From Paracoccus benzoatiresistens (GTDB lineage: Bacteria > Pseudomonadota > Alphaproteobacteria > Rhodobacterales > Rhodobacteraceae), in contig NZ_JAPTYD010000023.1 in NCBI RefSeq assembly GCF_026913015.1, positions 1-56,835 of the forward strand: 56,835 nucleotides of DNA, in the 5' to 3' direction. The position numbers and the translations under genes are program-made. Positions 48,263 to 56,835 of the stretch are shown here, piece by piece (the stretch's first letter is position 1; each line of letters starts with the position of its first letter). The notes under the pieces were generated by a model, which made no database searches, had not been told where the DNA came from, and was given only the letters and a program-made list of their open reading frames with translations.

Positions 48263-48937
48263 ATGGCGGGAACGGTGGTCTTCGATCTGGACGGCACGCT
48301 GGCCGATACCTCGGCCGACCTGATCGCGGCGGCGAATGCCTGCTTCAGGGCGCGCGGGATCGATGTCGCGCTGGACCCGGTCGCGGATGCGCTGACGGCC
48401 TTCCACGGCGGGCGGGCGATGCTGCGGGCGGGCTATGGACGGATGGGGGCGGACCTGCTGCTGCCGCCGGGGGCCGAGGATGAGGATTATCCGCGCCTGC
48501 TGGATCATTACGGCGAAAACATCGCCGTCCACACCAGGCTCTATCCGGGGGTCGAGGAGGCGCTGGACCGGCTGCAGGCCCAGGGCCATGTGCTGGCCGT
48601 CTGCACCAACAAGCCCGAGGCCCTGGCCGAGACGCTGCTGCACGCCCTTGGCGTGCGCGACAGGTTCGCCTCGATGATTGCGGCGGATACACTGCCGGTC
48701 AGGAAGCCCGACCCGCGCCCCTATAGGGCGGCGGTCGAACGGGCAGGGGGCAGCATCGCCGCGTCCTTCCTGGTGGGCGATACCGAAACCGACCGCAAGA
48801 CCGCGACGGCGGCGGGGGTCAGGGTGGCGCTTGTGTCCTTCGGGCCCGAAGGCGAGGCGATCTCCCGTCTCGCCCCTGACGCGCTGATCGGGCATTTCGA
48901 CGAATTGCCCGATCTCGCGCGCCGCTGGCTGGAATAG
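48263..48937 (+). CDS. gph: Phosphoglycolate phosphatase
   Basis: A HAD phosphatase that removes phosphate from 2-phosphoglycolate, formed in DNA repair or oxygenase reactions. The 224-residue protein begins VVFDLDGTLADTSADLIAAAN with the nucleophile Asp, has CTNKPEALAE and the GDTETDRKTATAAG acidic motif. The start at 48263 has AAGGGGC upstream; an earlier in-frame start adds 12 atypical residues. It is divergent from glmU, an arrangement common in alphaproteobacteria. It ends 1 base before the convergent bfr stop. Confidence 0.9.
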   Translation: MAGTVVFDLDGTLADTSADLIAAANACFRARGIDVALDPVADALTAFHGGRAMLRAGYGRMGADLLLPPGAEDEDYPRLLDHYGENIAVHTRLYPGVEEALDRLQAQGHVLAVCTNKPEALAETLLHALGVRDRFASMIAADTLPVRKPDPRPYRAAVERAGGSIAASFLVGDTETDRKTATAAGVRVALVSFGPEGEAISRLAPDALIGHFDELPDLARRWLE

Positions 48938-48938
48938 G

Positions 48939-49424
48939 CTATTTCGCCTCGTCGGCGGGTTTGGCGTTCAGGTGGCCATAGTTCTGCGCGCCGATCGTCT
49001 CGTAAAGCTGGATCTGGGTTTCCAGGAAGTCGATATGGCCTTCCTCGTCCTCGATCAGGTCATCGAACAGCGCCTTGGACACCTGGTCGTTGATGCTGGA
49101 GCAATATTCGCGCGCTTCCAGATACAGGGTCCGGGCATCGTATTCGGCCGCCAGGTCGGCATCCAGCGTTTCCCGCAGGTTCTGGCCGATCCGCAGCGGA
49201 TCCAGCTTCTGCAGGTTCGGATGGCCTTCCAGGAAAATGATTCGCTGGATCAGCCGGTCTGCGTGGTGCATCTCCTCGATGGATTCGGCACGCGACTTGT
49301 CGGCGATGCGGCCATAGCCCCAATCTTCCTGCAGCCGGTAATGCAGCCAGTACTGGCTGACCGCGGTCAGTTCAGACCGCAGCGCCGCGTTGAGATACTC
49401 GATGACCTTTGCGTCGCCCTTCAT
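48939..49424 (-). CDS. bfr: Bacterioferritin
   Basis: Bfr forms a 24-subunit shell that oxidises and stores iron and binds haem between subunit pairs. The 161-residue four-helix protein has ferroxidase ligands in [16 protein letters not shown], the EEMHHADRL motif (haem-binding Met at about residue 52, ligands Glu and His), [15 protein letters not shown] and [15 protein letters not shown]. It overlaps the end of bfd, the ferredoxin that reduces the core to release iron. Confidence 0.95.
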   Translation of the reverse strand: MKGDAKVIEYLNAALRSELTAVSQYWLHYRLQEDWGYGRIADKSRAESIEEMHHADRLIQRIIFLEGHPNLQKLDPLRIGQNLRETLDADLAAEYDARTLYLEAREYCSSINDQVSKALFDDLIEDEEGHIDFLETQIQLYETIGAQNYGHLNAKPADEAK

Positions 49425-49665
49425 GATGGGTGTCCTTTGCGATATCTGACTTTGCCCGCAAGATCGGCGGGGCCACGCCCAGATTATCGCAGTGACGCAT
49501 CGTGTCCAGAAAGAGCGGCATGCACCCGCCGCAATCGGCGCGCTTGCCCAATGCGTGGTAGATCTTGCCCGGCGTGATGATTGTCTGAGGGTCTGCCGTT
49601 CTCATCCAGTCAATGGCCGCCTTGATCTCATGATCCGAGATTTGCGTGCAGTGGCAGACAATCAT
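49372..49665 (-). CDS. bfd: Bacterioferritin-associated ferredoxin
   Basis: A 97-residue [2Fe-2S] protein that docks on Bfr and passes electrons to mobilise iron. The cluster ligands are Cys4 and Cys6 in IVCHCTQ and Cys45 and Cys48 in ADCGGC. The gap between the pairs is about six residues longer than in E. coli Bfd. After residue 60 the frame runs on, and its last 53 bases lie within bfr in another frame, so the tail may be unstructured. A promoter candidate lies at 49688-49715. Confidence 0.88.
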   Translation of the reverse strand: MIVCHCTQISDHEIKAAIDWMRTADPQTIITPGKIYHALGKRADCGGCMPLFLDTMRHCDNLGVAPPILRAKSDIAKDTHHEGRRKGHRVSQRGAAV

Positions 49666-49687
49666 TGCATGGCTCCTGTTGGGCGGA

Positions 49688-49715
49688 AACATAGCGAATC
49701 CGTCGGAATTGTAAA
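49688..49715 (-). promoter_or_regulatory. Candidate promoter of bfd-bfr
   Basis: On the minus strand TTTACA (49710-49715), a 16-base spacer and TATGTT (49688-49693) lie about 22 bases before bfd. Iron control by Irr, RirA or Fur would be expected, but I see no clear box. Confidence 0.45.
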
Positions 49716-49782
49716 GGCGACTTTTTTGCTTGGAGATCTCTGTCGCTTGACCACGCGGCTGGGTGGGCGCAGAAGCGCGGCC

Positions 49783-50829
49783 ATGAAGCTGTCCGACTTT
49801 GATTTCGACCTGCCCCCGTCGCTGATCGCCACGCGCCCGGCCCGCCCCCGCACGTCGGCGCGCCTGCTGCTGGCCGAAGGCGGCGGGATCGCCGACCGGC
49901 GCGTCAGCGACCTGCCGGAGATCCTGTGGCCCGGCGACGTGCTGGTCCTGAACGACACGAAGGTCATCCCGGCGCGGCTGACCGGAACCCGGACGCGCGC
50001 CACGCCGCAGGGCGAGGCTGTCGCACGGATCGAGGTCACGCTGCTGGAACCCGCCGCCGATGGCTGGCGCGCGATGGCCAAGCCCCTGCGCAAGCTGCGC
50101 GAGGGCGAGGTGATCCGCTTTGGCGACGCCCTGTCCGCCGAGGTGGCCGAGATCGCGGAAGGCGAGTTGCGCCTGCGCTTCGACGCGCAAGGCGACGCCT
50201 TCGACCGCGCGCTGGCGCAGGTGGGCGCGATGCCGCTGCCGCCCTATATCGCGGCGCTGCGGGCGCCCGATGCGCAGGACAACCAGGACTACCAGACCGT
50301 CTGGGCCGCCCGCCAGGGCGCTGTGGCCGCCCCGACCGCCAGCCTGCATTTCGACACCGCGCTGCTGGAGGCGCTGGAGGCAAGGGGGGTCGAGTTCGTC
50401 CATGTCACGCTGCATGTCGGCGCGGGCACCTTTCTGCCGGTCAAGGTCGACGACGTGACCACCCACCGGATGCACGCCGAATGGGGCGAGGTCAGCGCAG
50501 AGGCCGCCGCGGCCATCAACCGCGCCAGGGCGGACGGCCGCCGCGTGATCCCGGTCGGCACGACCGCGCTGCGGCTGATCGAATCGGCGGCCGGGACCGA
50601 TGGCACGGTGCGGGCCTTCGAGGGGACGACCGACATCTTCATCTATCCCGGCTATCGCTTCCGGGTGACGGATGGGCTGATGACCAACTTCCACCTGCCG
50701 AAATCGACGCTGCTGATGCTTGTCTCGGCGCTGATGGGGCAGGACCGGATCCGGGACATCTATGCCCATGCGGTCCGGACGGGCTATCGCTTCTTCAGCT
50801 ATGGCGATGCGTCGTTGCTGATCCCCTGA
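49783..50829 (+). CDS. queA: tRNA preQ1(34) S-adenosylmethionine ribosyltransferase-isomerase
   Basis: QueA transfers and rearranges the ribose of S-adenosylmethionine onto preQ1 in tRNA to give epoxyqueuosine. The 348-residue protein begins [20 protein letters not shown] and holds [31 protein letters not shown], the AEWGEVS segment and [14 protein letters not shown], all family landmarks. The ORF upstream of 49783 is spurious, as it crosses the divergent bfd gene. The MFS gene follows 42 bases later. Confidence 0.95.
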   Translation: MKLSDFDFDLPPSLIATRPARPRTSARLLLAEGGGIADRRVSDLPEILWPGDVLVLNDTKVIPARLTGTRTRATPQGEAVARIEVTLLEPAADGWRAMAKPLRKLREGEVIRFGDALSAEVAEIAEGELRLRFDAQGDAFDRALAQVGAMPLPPYIAALRAPDAQDNQDYQTVWAARQGAVAAPTASLHFDTALLEALEARGVEFVHVTLHVGAGTFLPVKVDDVTTHRMHAEWGEVSAEAAAAINRARADGRRVIPVGTTALRLIESAAGTDGTVRAFEGTTDIFIYPGYRFRVTDGLMTNFHLPKSTLLMLVSALMGQDRIRDIYAHAVRTGYRFFSYGDASLLIP

Positions 50830-50871
50830 GGTCGCTTTACGGGTGGCCCCTGCCTGCCAGATGGGCCACAG

Positions 50872-52173
50872 ATGGGGGCGGATCGCGACTCCCTGAACGA
50901 GACCCTCCCGATGCTTTCCGTGCTGCGAACGACATGGCCGCTGTTCCTGGGCATCCTGCTGCTGATGGTCGGCAACGGGATGCAGGGCACGCTGCTGGGC
51001 ATCCGCGGCGGGCTGGAGGGGATCCCGACGCTGCAGATGTCGGTGGTCATGTCGGGCTATTTCGCGGGTTTCCTGCTGGGCAGCCTGACCGTGCCCGGCC
51101 TGATCAAGAACGTGGGCCATGTGCGCGTCTTCGCGGCGCTTGGCTCGATGATCTCGTCCGTGCTGGTGCTTTATGCCGTCGAGCCCGGCTGGATCTGGTG
51201 GACGCTGCTGCGCGGCATCATCGGGTTCTGCTTCTGCGGGGTCTACATCACCTCGGAAAGCTGGCTGAACGCCGGTTCCACCAACGAAAACCGCGGCCAG
51301 ACGCTGTCGGCCTACATGATCGTGCAACTGCTGGGCATCGTGTCGGCGCAGGCGCTGCTGAACACCAGCGATCCGGGCGGCTATACGCTGTTCATCGTCG
51401 CATCCGTGCTGGTGTCCTTCGCCTTCATGCCGATCCTGCTGTCGGCCCGGCCCGCGCCGCAGTTCCAGACGATCAAGCGCATGACCTTCAGGCAGCTTTA
51501 CCGCGCCTCGCCGCTGGGCTGCGTGGGGATCTTCCTGATGGGCGGCGTGTTCGCGGTGCTGTCGGGCATGTCCTCGGTCTGGGGGGCGACGATCGGGCTG
51601 TCGGTCGCGCAGATCTCGCTGTTCGTGGCGGCCAGCTATGCGGGCGGGCTGGTGCTGCAATATCCGATCGGCTGGATTTCCGACCGCTACGACCGGCGCA
51701 AGCTGGTGCTGATGCTGGCCGCCGTAGGCGCAGCCACGGGCCTTGTCGTGATCGCCGCGCAGCCGGGCACGCTGGGGCTGGTCATCGCGGGCGCGATGAT
51801 GGGCGGGATCGCCAATCCGATCTATGCGCTGCTTCTGGCCTATACCAACGACTACCTGGATCAGTCGGACATGGCGGCCGCCTCGGCCGGGCTGCTGTTC
51901 ATCTATGGCATCGGGTCGATGGGGGGGCCGGTCATCACCGGCTGGCTGATGGAAGTCATCGGGCCGGACGGGTTCTGGGTCTACATGGGCGTGTTGCTGG
52001 CGATGCTGACCGTCTATGCCGGGTGGCGCACGACGCAGCGCCGCGCGCTGACGCCCGAGGAGCAGGGCAACTTTGCCGTCATCACGCCGAACGCCACCAC
52101 CATCGCGGTCGAGGCGGCACTGGACGAGAAGCAGTCCGACCCTGCCGACCGGCGGTCTTCCGACGCGGCATAG
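50872..52173 (+). CDS. YcaD-like MFS transporter
   Basis: A 433-residue membrane protein with about 12 helices. SYFAGFLLGS-like sequence at MSGYFAGFLLGSLTVP and the ESWLNAGST motif after helix 4 (TSESWLN) point to the YcaD group of the major facilitator family. Substrates of this group are unknown. The mid-protein loop IGWISDRYDRRKLV is the second motif A. Starts at 50872 and 50911 are both possible, and neither has a good ribosome site. It lies downstream of queA. Confidence 0.85.
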   Translation: MGADRDSLNETLPMLSVLRTTWPLFLGILLLMVGNGMQGTLLGIRGGLEGIPTLQMSVVMSGYFAGFLLGSLTVPGLIKNVGHVRVFAALGSMISSVLVLYAVEPGWIWWTLLRGIIGFCFCGVYITSESWLNAGSTNENRGQTLSAYMIVQLLGIVSAQALLNTSDPGGYTLFIVASVLVSFAFMPILLSARPAPQFQTIKRMTFRQLYRASPLGCVGIFLMGGVFAVLSGMSSVWGATIGLSVAQISLFVAASYAGGLVLQYPIGWISDRYDRRKLVLMLAAVGAATGLVVIAAQPGTLGLVIAGAMMGGIANPIYALLLAYTNDYLDQSDMAAASAGLLFIYGIGSMGGPVITGWLMEVIGPDGFWVYMGVLLAMLTVYAGWRTTQRRALTPEEQGNFAVITPNATTIAVEAALDEKQSDPADRRSSDAA

Positions 52174-52241
52174 CCGGGCTGCTTGTCCCCTCTTCACGAT
52201 TGGTTTAACGCTGAACTATCGTGACCTGACAGGGGAAACCT

Positions 52242-53633
52242 ATGGCCCAGAATTTCGACATGGTGGTGATTGGTGCCGGGCCGGGCGGCTATGTCGCCGC
52301 GATCCGGGGCGCTCAGCTGGGCCTGAAGGTGGCCTGTATCGAGCGCGAGCATCTGGGCGGCATCTGCCTCAACTGGGGCTGCATCCCCACCAAGGCGCTG
52401 CTGCGATCGGCCGAGGTGTTCCACCTGATGCACCGTGCCAAGGACTTCGGGCTGTCGGCGCAGGGCATCGGCTTCGACCTGGAAAAGGTCGTGCAGCGGT
52501 CGCGCGGCGTCGCCAAGCAGCTGACCGGCGGCATCGGCCATCTGTTCAAGAAGAACAAGGTCACCACCATCATGGGCGAGGCGCGGCTGGTTGCCCCCGG
52601 CAAGGTCAGCGTCAAGACCGACAAGGGGACCGAGGAGGTCACCGCCAAGAGCATCGTGCTGGCGACCGGCGCGCGCGCCCGCGAACTGCCGGGGCTGGAG
52701 CCTGACGGCAAGCTGGTCTGGAACTACAAGCACGCGCTGGTGCCGCCGCACATGCCCAAGAAGCTGCTGGTCATCGGATCGGGCGCCATCGGAATTGAAT
52801 TCGCCAGCTTCTTCAAAACGTTGGGCGCAGACACCACAGTGGTCGAGGTGATGGACCGCGTCCTGCCCGTCGAGGACGCCGAGATCAGCGCCTTCGCCAA
52901 GAAGCAGTTCGTCAAGCAGGGCATGAAGATCCTGGAAAAGGCCACGGTCAAGAAGCTGGACCGCAAGGGTTCGACCGTGACCGCGCATATCGAAAGCGGC
53001 GGCAAGACCGAGACGCAGGACTTCGACACGGTGATTTCCGCCGTGGGGATCGTCGGCAATGTGGAGAACCTTGGCCTTGAGGAGTTGGGCGTCAAGATCG
53101 ACCGCACCCATGTCCTGACTGACGAATACTGCCGGACCGGCGTCGAGGGGCTTTATGCCATCGGCGACGTGGCGGGCGCGCCCTGGCTGGCGCACAAGGC
53201 CAGCCACGAAGGCGTCATGGTGGCCGAACTGATCGCGGGCGGGCACCCGCACCCGGTCAAGCCCAGCAGCATCGCGGGCTGCACCTATTGCCATCCGCAG
53301 GTCGCATCCGTCGGCCTGACCGAGGCCAAGGCCAAGGAACTGGGGCATCAGGTCAAGGTCGGCAAGTTCCCCTTTGTCGGCAACGGCAAGGCCATCGCCC
53401 TGGGCGAGCCAGAGGGCATGATCAAGACCGTCTTCGACGCCAGGACCGGCGAATTGCTGGGCGCGCACATGGTCGGGGCCGAGGTGACGGAACTGATCCA
53501 GGGCTATGTCATCGGCCGCCAGCTTGAAACCACCGAGCAGGACCTGATGGAAACCGTCTTCCCCCATCCGACGCTCTCCGAGATGATGCACGAGGCGGTG
53601 CTGGACGCCTATGGCCGGGCGATCCATTTCTGA
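52242..53633 (+). CDS. lpd: Dihydrolipoyl dehydrogenase
   Basis: Lpd reoxidises dihydrolipoyl groups in 2-oxo-acid dehydrogenase complexes or the glycine system, passing electrons to NAD. The 463-residue protein has VVIGAGPGGYVAAIRGAQLG, the redox pair in GGICLNWGCIPTK (Cys-x4-Cys at about 42 and 47), the NAD motif IGSGAIGIEFASF, AIGDVAGAPWLAHKA, and the C-terminal His-Glu dyad in HPTLSE. It is not next to pdh or suc genes here, so the complex it serves is not shown. Confidence 0.95.
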   Translation: MAQNFDMVVIGAGPGGYVAAIRGAQLGLKVACIEREHLGGICLNWGCIPTKALLRSAEVFHLMHRAKDFGLSAQGIGFDLEKVVQRSRGVAKQLTGGIGHLFKKNKVTTIMGEARLVAPGKVSVKTDKGTEEVTAKSIVLATGARARELPGLEPDGKLVWNYKHALVPPHMPKKLLVIGSGAIGIEFASFFKTLGADTTVVEVMDRVLPVEDAEISAFAKKQFVKQGMKILEKATVKKLDRKGSTVTAHIESGGKTETQDFDTVISAVGIVGNVENLGLEELGVKIDRTHVLTDEYCRTGVEGLYAIGDVAGAPWLAHKASHEGVMVAELIAGGHPHPVKPSSIAGCTYCHPQVASVGLTEAKAKELGHQVKVGKFPFVGNGKAIALGEPEGMIKTVFDARTGELLGAHMVGAEVTELIQGYVIGRQLETTEQDLMETVFPHPTLSEMMHEAVLDAYGRAIHF

Positions 53634-53644
53634 TCCGCGTTGCG

Positions 53645-53671
53645 CGGGGCGGGGCTGCAACGCCCGCCCCG
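53645..53671 (+). terminator. Strong hairpin after lpd
   Basis: CGGGGCGGG and CCCGCCCCG pair perfectly (9 bases) around a 9-base loop, 11 bases after the lpd stop. There is no T-run, so it may protect the 3' end or end transcription with Rho. Confidence 0.55.
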
Positions 53672-53682
53672 TCAAGGCTGCG

Positions 53683-53698
53683 TTAACCGTTTGGTAAC
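53683..53698 (+). promoter_or_regulatory. CtrA-like binding site upstream of the beta-helix gene
   Basis: TTAA, seven bases, then GTAAC: one base off the full CtrA site TTAA-N7-TTAAC. It is 45 bases before the start of the 764-residue protein. Confidence 0.4.
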
Positions 53699-53742
53699 TA
53701 TCCCTTCACCCATGCGCCTGCCGCGGCTGAAGGAGATAGGTC

Positions 53743-56037
53743 ATGAACATCGCGATCACCAACGGGCTTCTGCTGATGCCGCCTGCCTTCCGGGGCGGGC
53801 TGAACGCCTGGTCCCGGGCGGACGGCACGCCGGGCAGCGCCACCTGGGCCACGGCCGACAATGGCGGGCTGGTGCCGGCGGACCAGGACTTCGGCACCTG
53901 CCTGGAGGTGATGAAGCAGCAGACCACCACCAGTATCCGCTTCATGGGCGAGACGCCGATGATCCCCGGCGTCTATCTGCGCGTCTCGGCGCGCATCAAG
54001 GCGGTGGCGGGCGCGCTGTGCAGCGCGCGCATCGCCGGATGGGCGGGCAATGGGTCGCGCGCGCATGTGAACGGCCTGGTCGAGGTCGGGCCGACCGTTC
54101 CGCTGACCACCTATGGCGAGGTGGTCGAGATCAGTGCCATTGTCGGCGTCGGATCGCGGCGGGGCGTGGACATGGCCTGGGGCACCGCCCCCGTCTATGG
54201 CCATTTCGGGCTGGATCTGGTCGGCGCCAACGGCGGAGCCTTCCGCATCGAGTCGATCCGGATCGATGATGTGACGGCGGCCTTCATCCCCTCGCTGATC
54301 GACTGGGTGGACGTGCGCGACTATGGCGCCAGGGGGGACAACGTCACCAACGACCGCGCGGCCTTTGTCGCCGCCGACCAGGCGGCCAATGGCGGCTGGA
54401 TCCTGGTGCCCGAGGGAACCTTCTTCATCAGCGGCGACCTGGGCATCAACAGCCGGATCCGCTTCAAGGGCACCATCCGCACGCCCGCGAATACCAGCGT
54501 CTCATTCCTGCAAAGCTTCAACTTCCCGACTTATGCCGATGCTTTCGGGAATGAAACGCTGGGCATGAAGAAGGCGCTGCAGGCGCTGTTCGGCTATACG
54601 GACCATGTCTCGCTCGATCTGTGCGGCCGTCGCGTGGATCTGGAGGAACCGCTGGTCGTGGGTGAACTGGCCCCCGATCTGACCGGGTTTTCCAATCGCC
54701 GCGTGATCTGCAACGGCAGCCTCTGCGCCAAGGCTGGCACCGCCTGGGACACCGGCAGATGGACCAGCACCGCCACCTATGACCCCGACCAGCCCCTGCG
54801 TCTGTCCAACGTGATCAACGTCGCCGCAATCGAGATCGGCAGCCGCGTCATGGGCCCCGGCGTCGGCCGCGAGGTCTATGTGAACGCCAGGGATGTCGCG
54901 GCCAGGACGCTGACCCTGTCGCAGCCGCTTCACGGCGGGGCGGGGACGCGCAGCTACAGCTTCGAACGCTATCGCTATCTGTTCGACTTCTCGGGCGTCG
55001 AGCAGGTGGCGCGGCTGAATTTCGTCGATCTGGACCTGAACTGCGAAGGCGTCGCCAGCGGCATCATGCTGCCGCCGAAGGGCGAGATGATCGCCCTTCG
55101 CGACTGCTACATGACCAAGCCCCGGGATCGCGGCATCACCTCGATCGGGCGGGGCTGCCAGGACCTGCTGGTGGACCGCTGCCAGTTCCTGTCGAACGAG
55201 ATGGACCTGCCCGCGCAGCGACGGACCACCATCGCCATCAACGTCAACGCCAACGACGTGAAGATCCGTGACAACCGCTTCGTGCGATTCGCTCATTTCA
55301 TGGTCGCGAACGGCGGCGGGCACATCATCTCGGGCAACCACTGGTTCCAGGGCGACGGCTCGGGCGAGGGGCTGCGCTATGCCGGGCTGGTGCTGACGCG
55401 CCCGAACGTGCAGACGACCATCAACGGCAACTATATCGACAATGCTTCCATCGAGTGGACGAACGAGCACAGCGCCCAGCCAGATTACACCGGCAGCGAA
55501 TACAGTTTCGGCGGGCTGACTATCAACGGCAACACCTGCCTGTGTTCCAACACTGCCCCGTGGTTCACCTGGTTGACGGTCAAGCCCTTTGGCACGGGCC
55601 ATTTCATCCACGGACTGACCGTGACCAGCAACGTCTTCAAGGCGCTTTACGGCGAGATCGACCGGATCGAGCGTGTCGATACCTCGATCGCGGACCTGAA
55701 CTACAACAACATGCGCAACCTGCAGTTCGAGGGGAACACCTTCAACGGCATCAACAACTATGTCTCGAACCCGCTGATGTTGCAGCACAACCAGACAAGC
55801 GCCGCGCCAAGCTGGACCCTGCCGGTGATCGACGGACTGCCCTTCAAGGGATGGGCCAAGTCGGTCCAGTCGGTGATCGCGGAAACGCCCATCACCAATG
55901 CCGCCGGGGCGCAGGTCGATGCCAGCCCCTGGGTGCAGACCGAGATCGGCACGACCAAGCGGCAGATCCGGCTGAACTGGCCGTCAGGCGTGAAGGGCAG
56001 GGTGTCGGTCTATGCCCGGATGGATCGCCCGCAATAG
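53743..56037 (+). CDS. Pectate-lyase-3-type right-handed beta-helix protein, possible GTA/phage tail fibre
   Basis: A 764-residue protein without a signal peptide. Residues about 1-180 form a beta-rich domain (RGGLNAWSRADGTPG, VPADQDFGTCLEV). Residues about 188-240 carry the Pectate_lyase_3 start (VDVRDYGARGDNVTNDRAAF and VPEGTFFISGDL), and parallel beta-helix repeats run to about 690 (IRDNRFV, ISGNHWF, INGNYIDN, ITSNVF-like turns). A short beta domain closes it. Similar proteins annotated as GH28-related occur across Rhodobacterales. The layout resembles tail spikes, and no lyase catalytic set is obvious. AAGGAG fixes the start. The GTA link is inference. Confidence 0.75.
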   Translation: MNIAITNGLLLMPPAFRGGLNAWSRADGTPGSATWATADNGGLVPADQDFGTCLEVMKQQTTTSIRFMGETPMIPGVYLRVSARIKAVAGALCSARIAGWAGNGSRAHVNGLVEVGPTVPLTTYGEVVEISAIVGVGSRRGVDMAWGTAPVYGHFGLDLVGANGGAFRIESIRIDDVTAAFIPSLIDWVDVRDYGARGDNVTNDRAAFVAADQAANGGWILVPEGTFFISGDLGINSRIRFKGTIRTPANTSVSFLQSFNFPTYADAFGNETLGMKKALQALFGYTDHVSLDLCGRRVDLEEPLVVGELAPDLTGFSNRRVICNGSLCAKAGTAWDTGRWTSTATYDPDQPLRLSNVINVAAIEIGSRVMGPGVGREVYVNARDVAARTLTLSQPLHGGAGTRSYSFERYRYLFDFSGVEQVARLNFVDLDLNCEGVASGIMLPPKGEMIALRDCYMTKPRDRGITSIGRGCQDLLVDRCQFLSNEMDLPAQRRTTIAINVNANDVKIRDNRFVRFAHFMVANGGGHIISGNHWFQGDGSGEGLRYAGLVLTRPNVQTTINGNYIDNASIEWTNEHSAQPDYTGSEYSFGGLTINGNTCLCSNTAPWFTWLTVKPFGTGHFIHGLTVTSNVFKALYGEIDRIERVDTSIADLNYNNMRNLQFEGNTFNGINNYVSNPLMLQHNQTSAAPSWTLPVIDGLPFKGWAKSVQSVIAETPITNAAGAQVDASPWVQTEIGTTKRQIRLNWPSGVKGRVSVYARMDRPQ

Positions 56038-56044
56038 GAACCAG

Positions 56045-56068
56045 GCCGCCGCGATCCGTCGCGGCGGC
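56045..56068 (+). terminator. Terminator after the beta-helix gene
   Basis: GCCGCCGCGA, loop TCCG, TCGCGGCGGC: a perfect 10-base stem, followed by TTCTT. It sits 8 bases after the stop and also lies just beyond the end of the convergent flavoprotein gene. Confidence 0.8.
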
Positions 56069-56072
56069 TTCT

Positions 56073-56549
56073 TCATGCAAGGCCAAGATCGGCGGGCGTC
56101 AACCGGAACGCCGCGCCGAAGCCTGCATTCAGGAAACCCGCCTGGGGCTGAAGCCGCCAGAAGCGGAAATCCGGCAGGTCGATGAAGACCGCCGCCTTGG
56201 GGTGCGCCCGCAGCCAGCGTTCGCGCAGCCCGGCGGGATCGGCGACCAGCTGGGCCATGACCTGCAGGGACATGCGCGGCCAGGTCATCGGATCCCCGCG
56301 GTCCGCCCGTGTTTCCACCAGCAGGGCGGCACGAGGATCGGCGGCCAGGGCGCGGCTGTGGACCGCAAGCCCCGACAGCAGCGCAACCGGCACGCCCGCC
56401 CCGTCGATCTGGCAGGCGATCTTCGACAGATGCGGGTGGCCCGTCTTGGGGTCGTTCACCGCCAGCACCGCGTGACGCATCGCGGCCAGCATCTGCTGCG
56501 CGGACTGGCAAGCCTCGACGGTGGTGGCGCGGATCGGATCACTGCTCAT
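56073..56549 (-). CDS. HugZ/pyridoxamine-5'-phosphate-oxidase-like flavoprotein
   Basis: A 158-residue split-barrel protein of the PPOX/HugZ type, which bind FMN or haem. Sequence marks are HLSKIACQIDGAGVPVALLS (residues about 40-59), LAVHSRALAADPRAALLVE (about 60-78) and WLRAHPKAAVFIDLPDFRFW (about 112-131). HugZ relatives degrade haem; others are general FMN oxidoreductases. The C-terminal haem-binding extension of HugZ is not present, so a haem role is unsure. It converges with the beta-helix gene. Confidence 0.8.
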   Translation of the reverse strand: MSSDPIRATTVEACQSAQQMLAAMRHAVLAVNDPKTGHPHLSKIACQIDGAGVPVALLSGLAVHSRALAADPRAALLVETRADRGDPMTWPRMSLQVMAQLVADPAGLRERWLRAHPKAAVFIDLPDFRFWRLQPQAGFLNAGFGAAFRLTPADLGLA

Positions 56550-56772
56550 GCGGGAAGGCTGCTGGTCCAGCGGATGCTTTGCAAGCCTTGTGAAGAATTT
56601 ACAGACCGCTGCTGAAGGTGGTCAATAAATTTTCAGGATTATCCTTGTTGCAAAATCACTTAACAGGATGGATCGACTGTGTTTAACATTTTCCTGGGGA
56701 AAGCCGGAACGACCGCTGCAGGCCGCGCGAAAGGCGCAGGGACCAGCGGCGGTCGAGCAGCCAGGAGGGAAG
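56550..56772. other. AT-rich divergent control region at the right edge
   Basis: About 220 bases between the flavoprotein gene and the last gene. It is AT-rich from 56590 to 56700, with TTGCAAAA near 56648 and two copies of TTAACA (about 56660 and 56683) that might be regulator sites. No promoter pair could be fixed with confidence. Confidence 0.4.
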
Positions 56773-56835
56773 ATGAGCCAGGAACTGATTGAAAAGCATC
56801 CCATTCCGGCGGGGTTCGAGAAGGCCCTGTGCGGT
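56773..56835 (+). CDS. Start of an unidentified gene (partial)
   Basis: AGGAGGG lies 6 bases before the ATG at 56773. The first 21 residues begin MSQELIEKHPIPAGFEK and the frame is open to the window end. This is too little to assign a family. The long AT-rich leader suggests a regulated gene. Confidence 0.6.
   Translation, partial: MSQELIEKHPIPAGFEKALCG

Noticed and set aside
49372..52197. A 941-codon minus-strand frame across queA and the MFS gene
   Set aside because: Only its last 97 codons (bfd) are real; the rest is antisense to genes with clear motifs.

Overview
The window is GC-rich, densely packed DNA from an alphaproteobacterium, most likely a member of the Rhodobacterales close to Paracoccus. 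Pointers are the Hsp20-DUF1150 pair, the lrp/trxB divergent pair, a type II (RibH2) lumazine synthase under an FMN riboswitch, a fabA-fabB-fabI operon, LolCE/LolD, gph/glmU/glmS, bfd-bfr, and a 764-residue beta-helix protein of a kind found across this order. I saw no rRNA, tRNA, CRISPR array, insertion sequence or phage integrase.

Layout. 1-3.7 kb (minus): a tripartite tricarboxylate-type transporter (tctC, tctB cut by the edge), a xylulokinase and a HAD sugar-phosphatase-like gene. 3.8-6 kb (plus): a short, active-site-eroded ATP-sulfurylase-like protein, then a DHA2-type MFS exporter. 6-6.7 kb: Hsp20 and DUF1150. 6.9-9.1 kb: a YdcH-like protein, purE, purK and a NUDIX hydrolase. 9.2-12.9 kb (minus): radA-cvpA-purF. 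13-16.8 kb: lolCE-lolD, a cytochrome c lipoprotein, a PAP2-like protein and an alpha/beta hydrolase. 16.8-19.4 kb (minus): fabA-fabB-fabI. 19.5-22.2 kb: gshB, an Lrp regulator and trxB.

22.2-39.4 kb is the accessory heart of the window: a complete erythritol (tetritol) utilisation locus. A sugar ABC importer with a DUF2291 partner runs leftward. From the same AT-rich intergenic region eryA-eryB-eryC, an iron alcohol dehydrogenase and eryD run rightward. A transketolase runs back towards eryD, and diverges from eryR (DeoR)-eryH (TpiA-like)-eryI (RpiB-like)-fbp-fba. By the pathway known from Brucella, EryA/B/C/H/I turn erythritol into D-erythrose 4-phosphate. The co-located transketolase, aldolase and fructose/sedoheptulose bisphosphatase would feed that tetrose into hexose and pentose phosphates without a transaldolase.

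39.4-56.8 kb returns mostly to core functions: a ThDP enzyme, an orphan hybrid histidine kinase with two receiver domains, FMN riboswitch-ribH2, glmU-glmS, gph, bfd-bfr, queA, a YcaD-like MFS transporter and lpd. Then come the large beta-helix protein (possibly the unlinked tail fibre of a gene transfer agent, preceded by a CtrA-like site), a HugZ/PPOX-type flavoprotein, and the start of an unidentified gene at the right edge.
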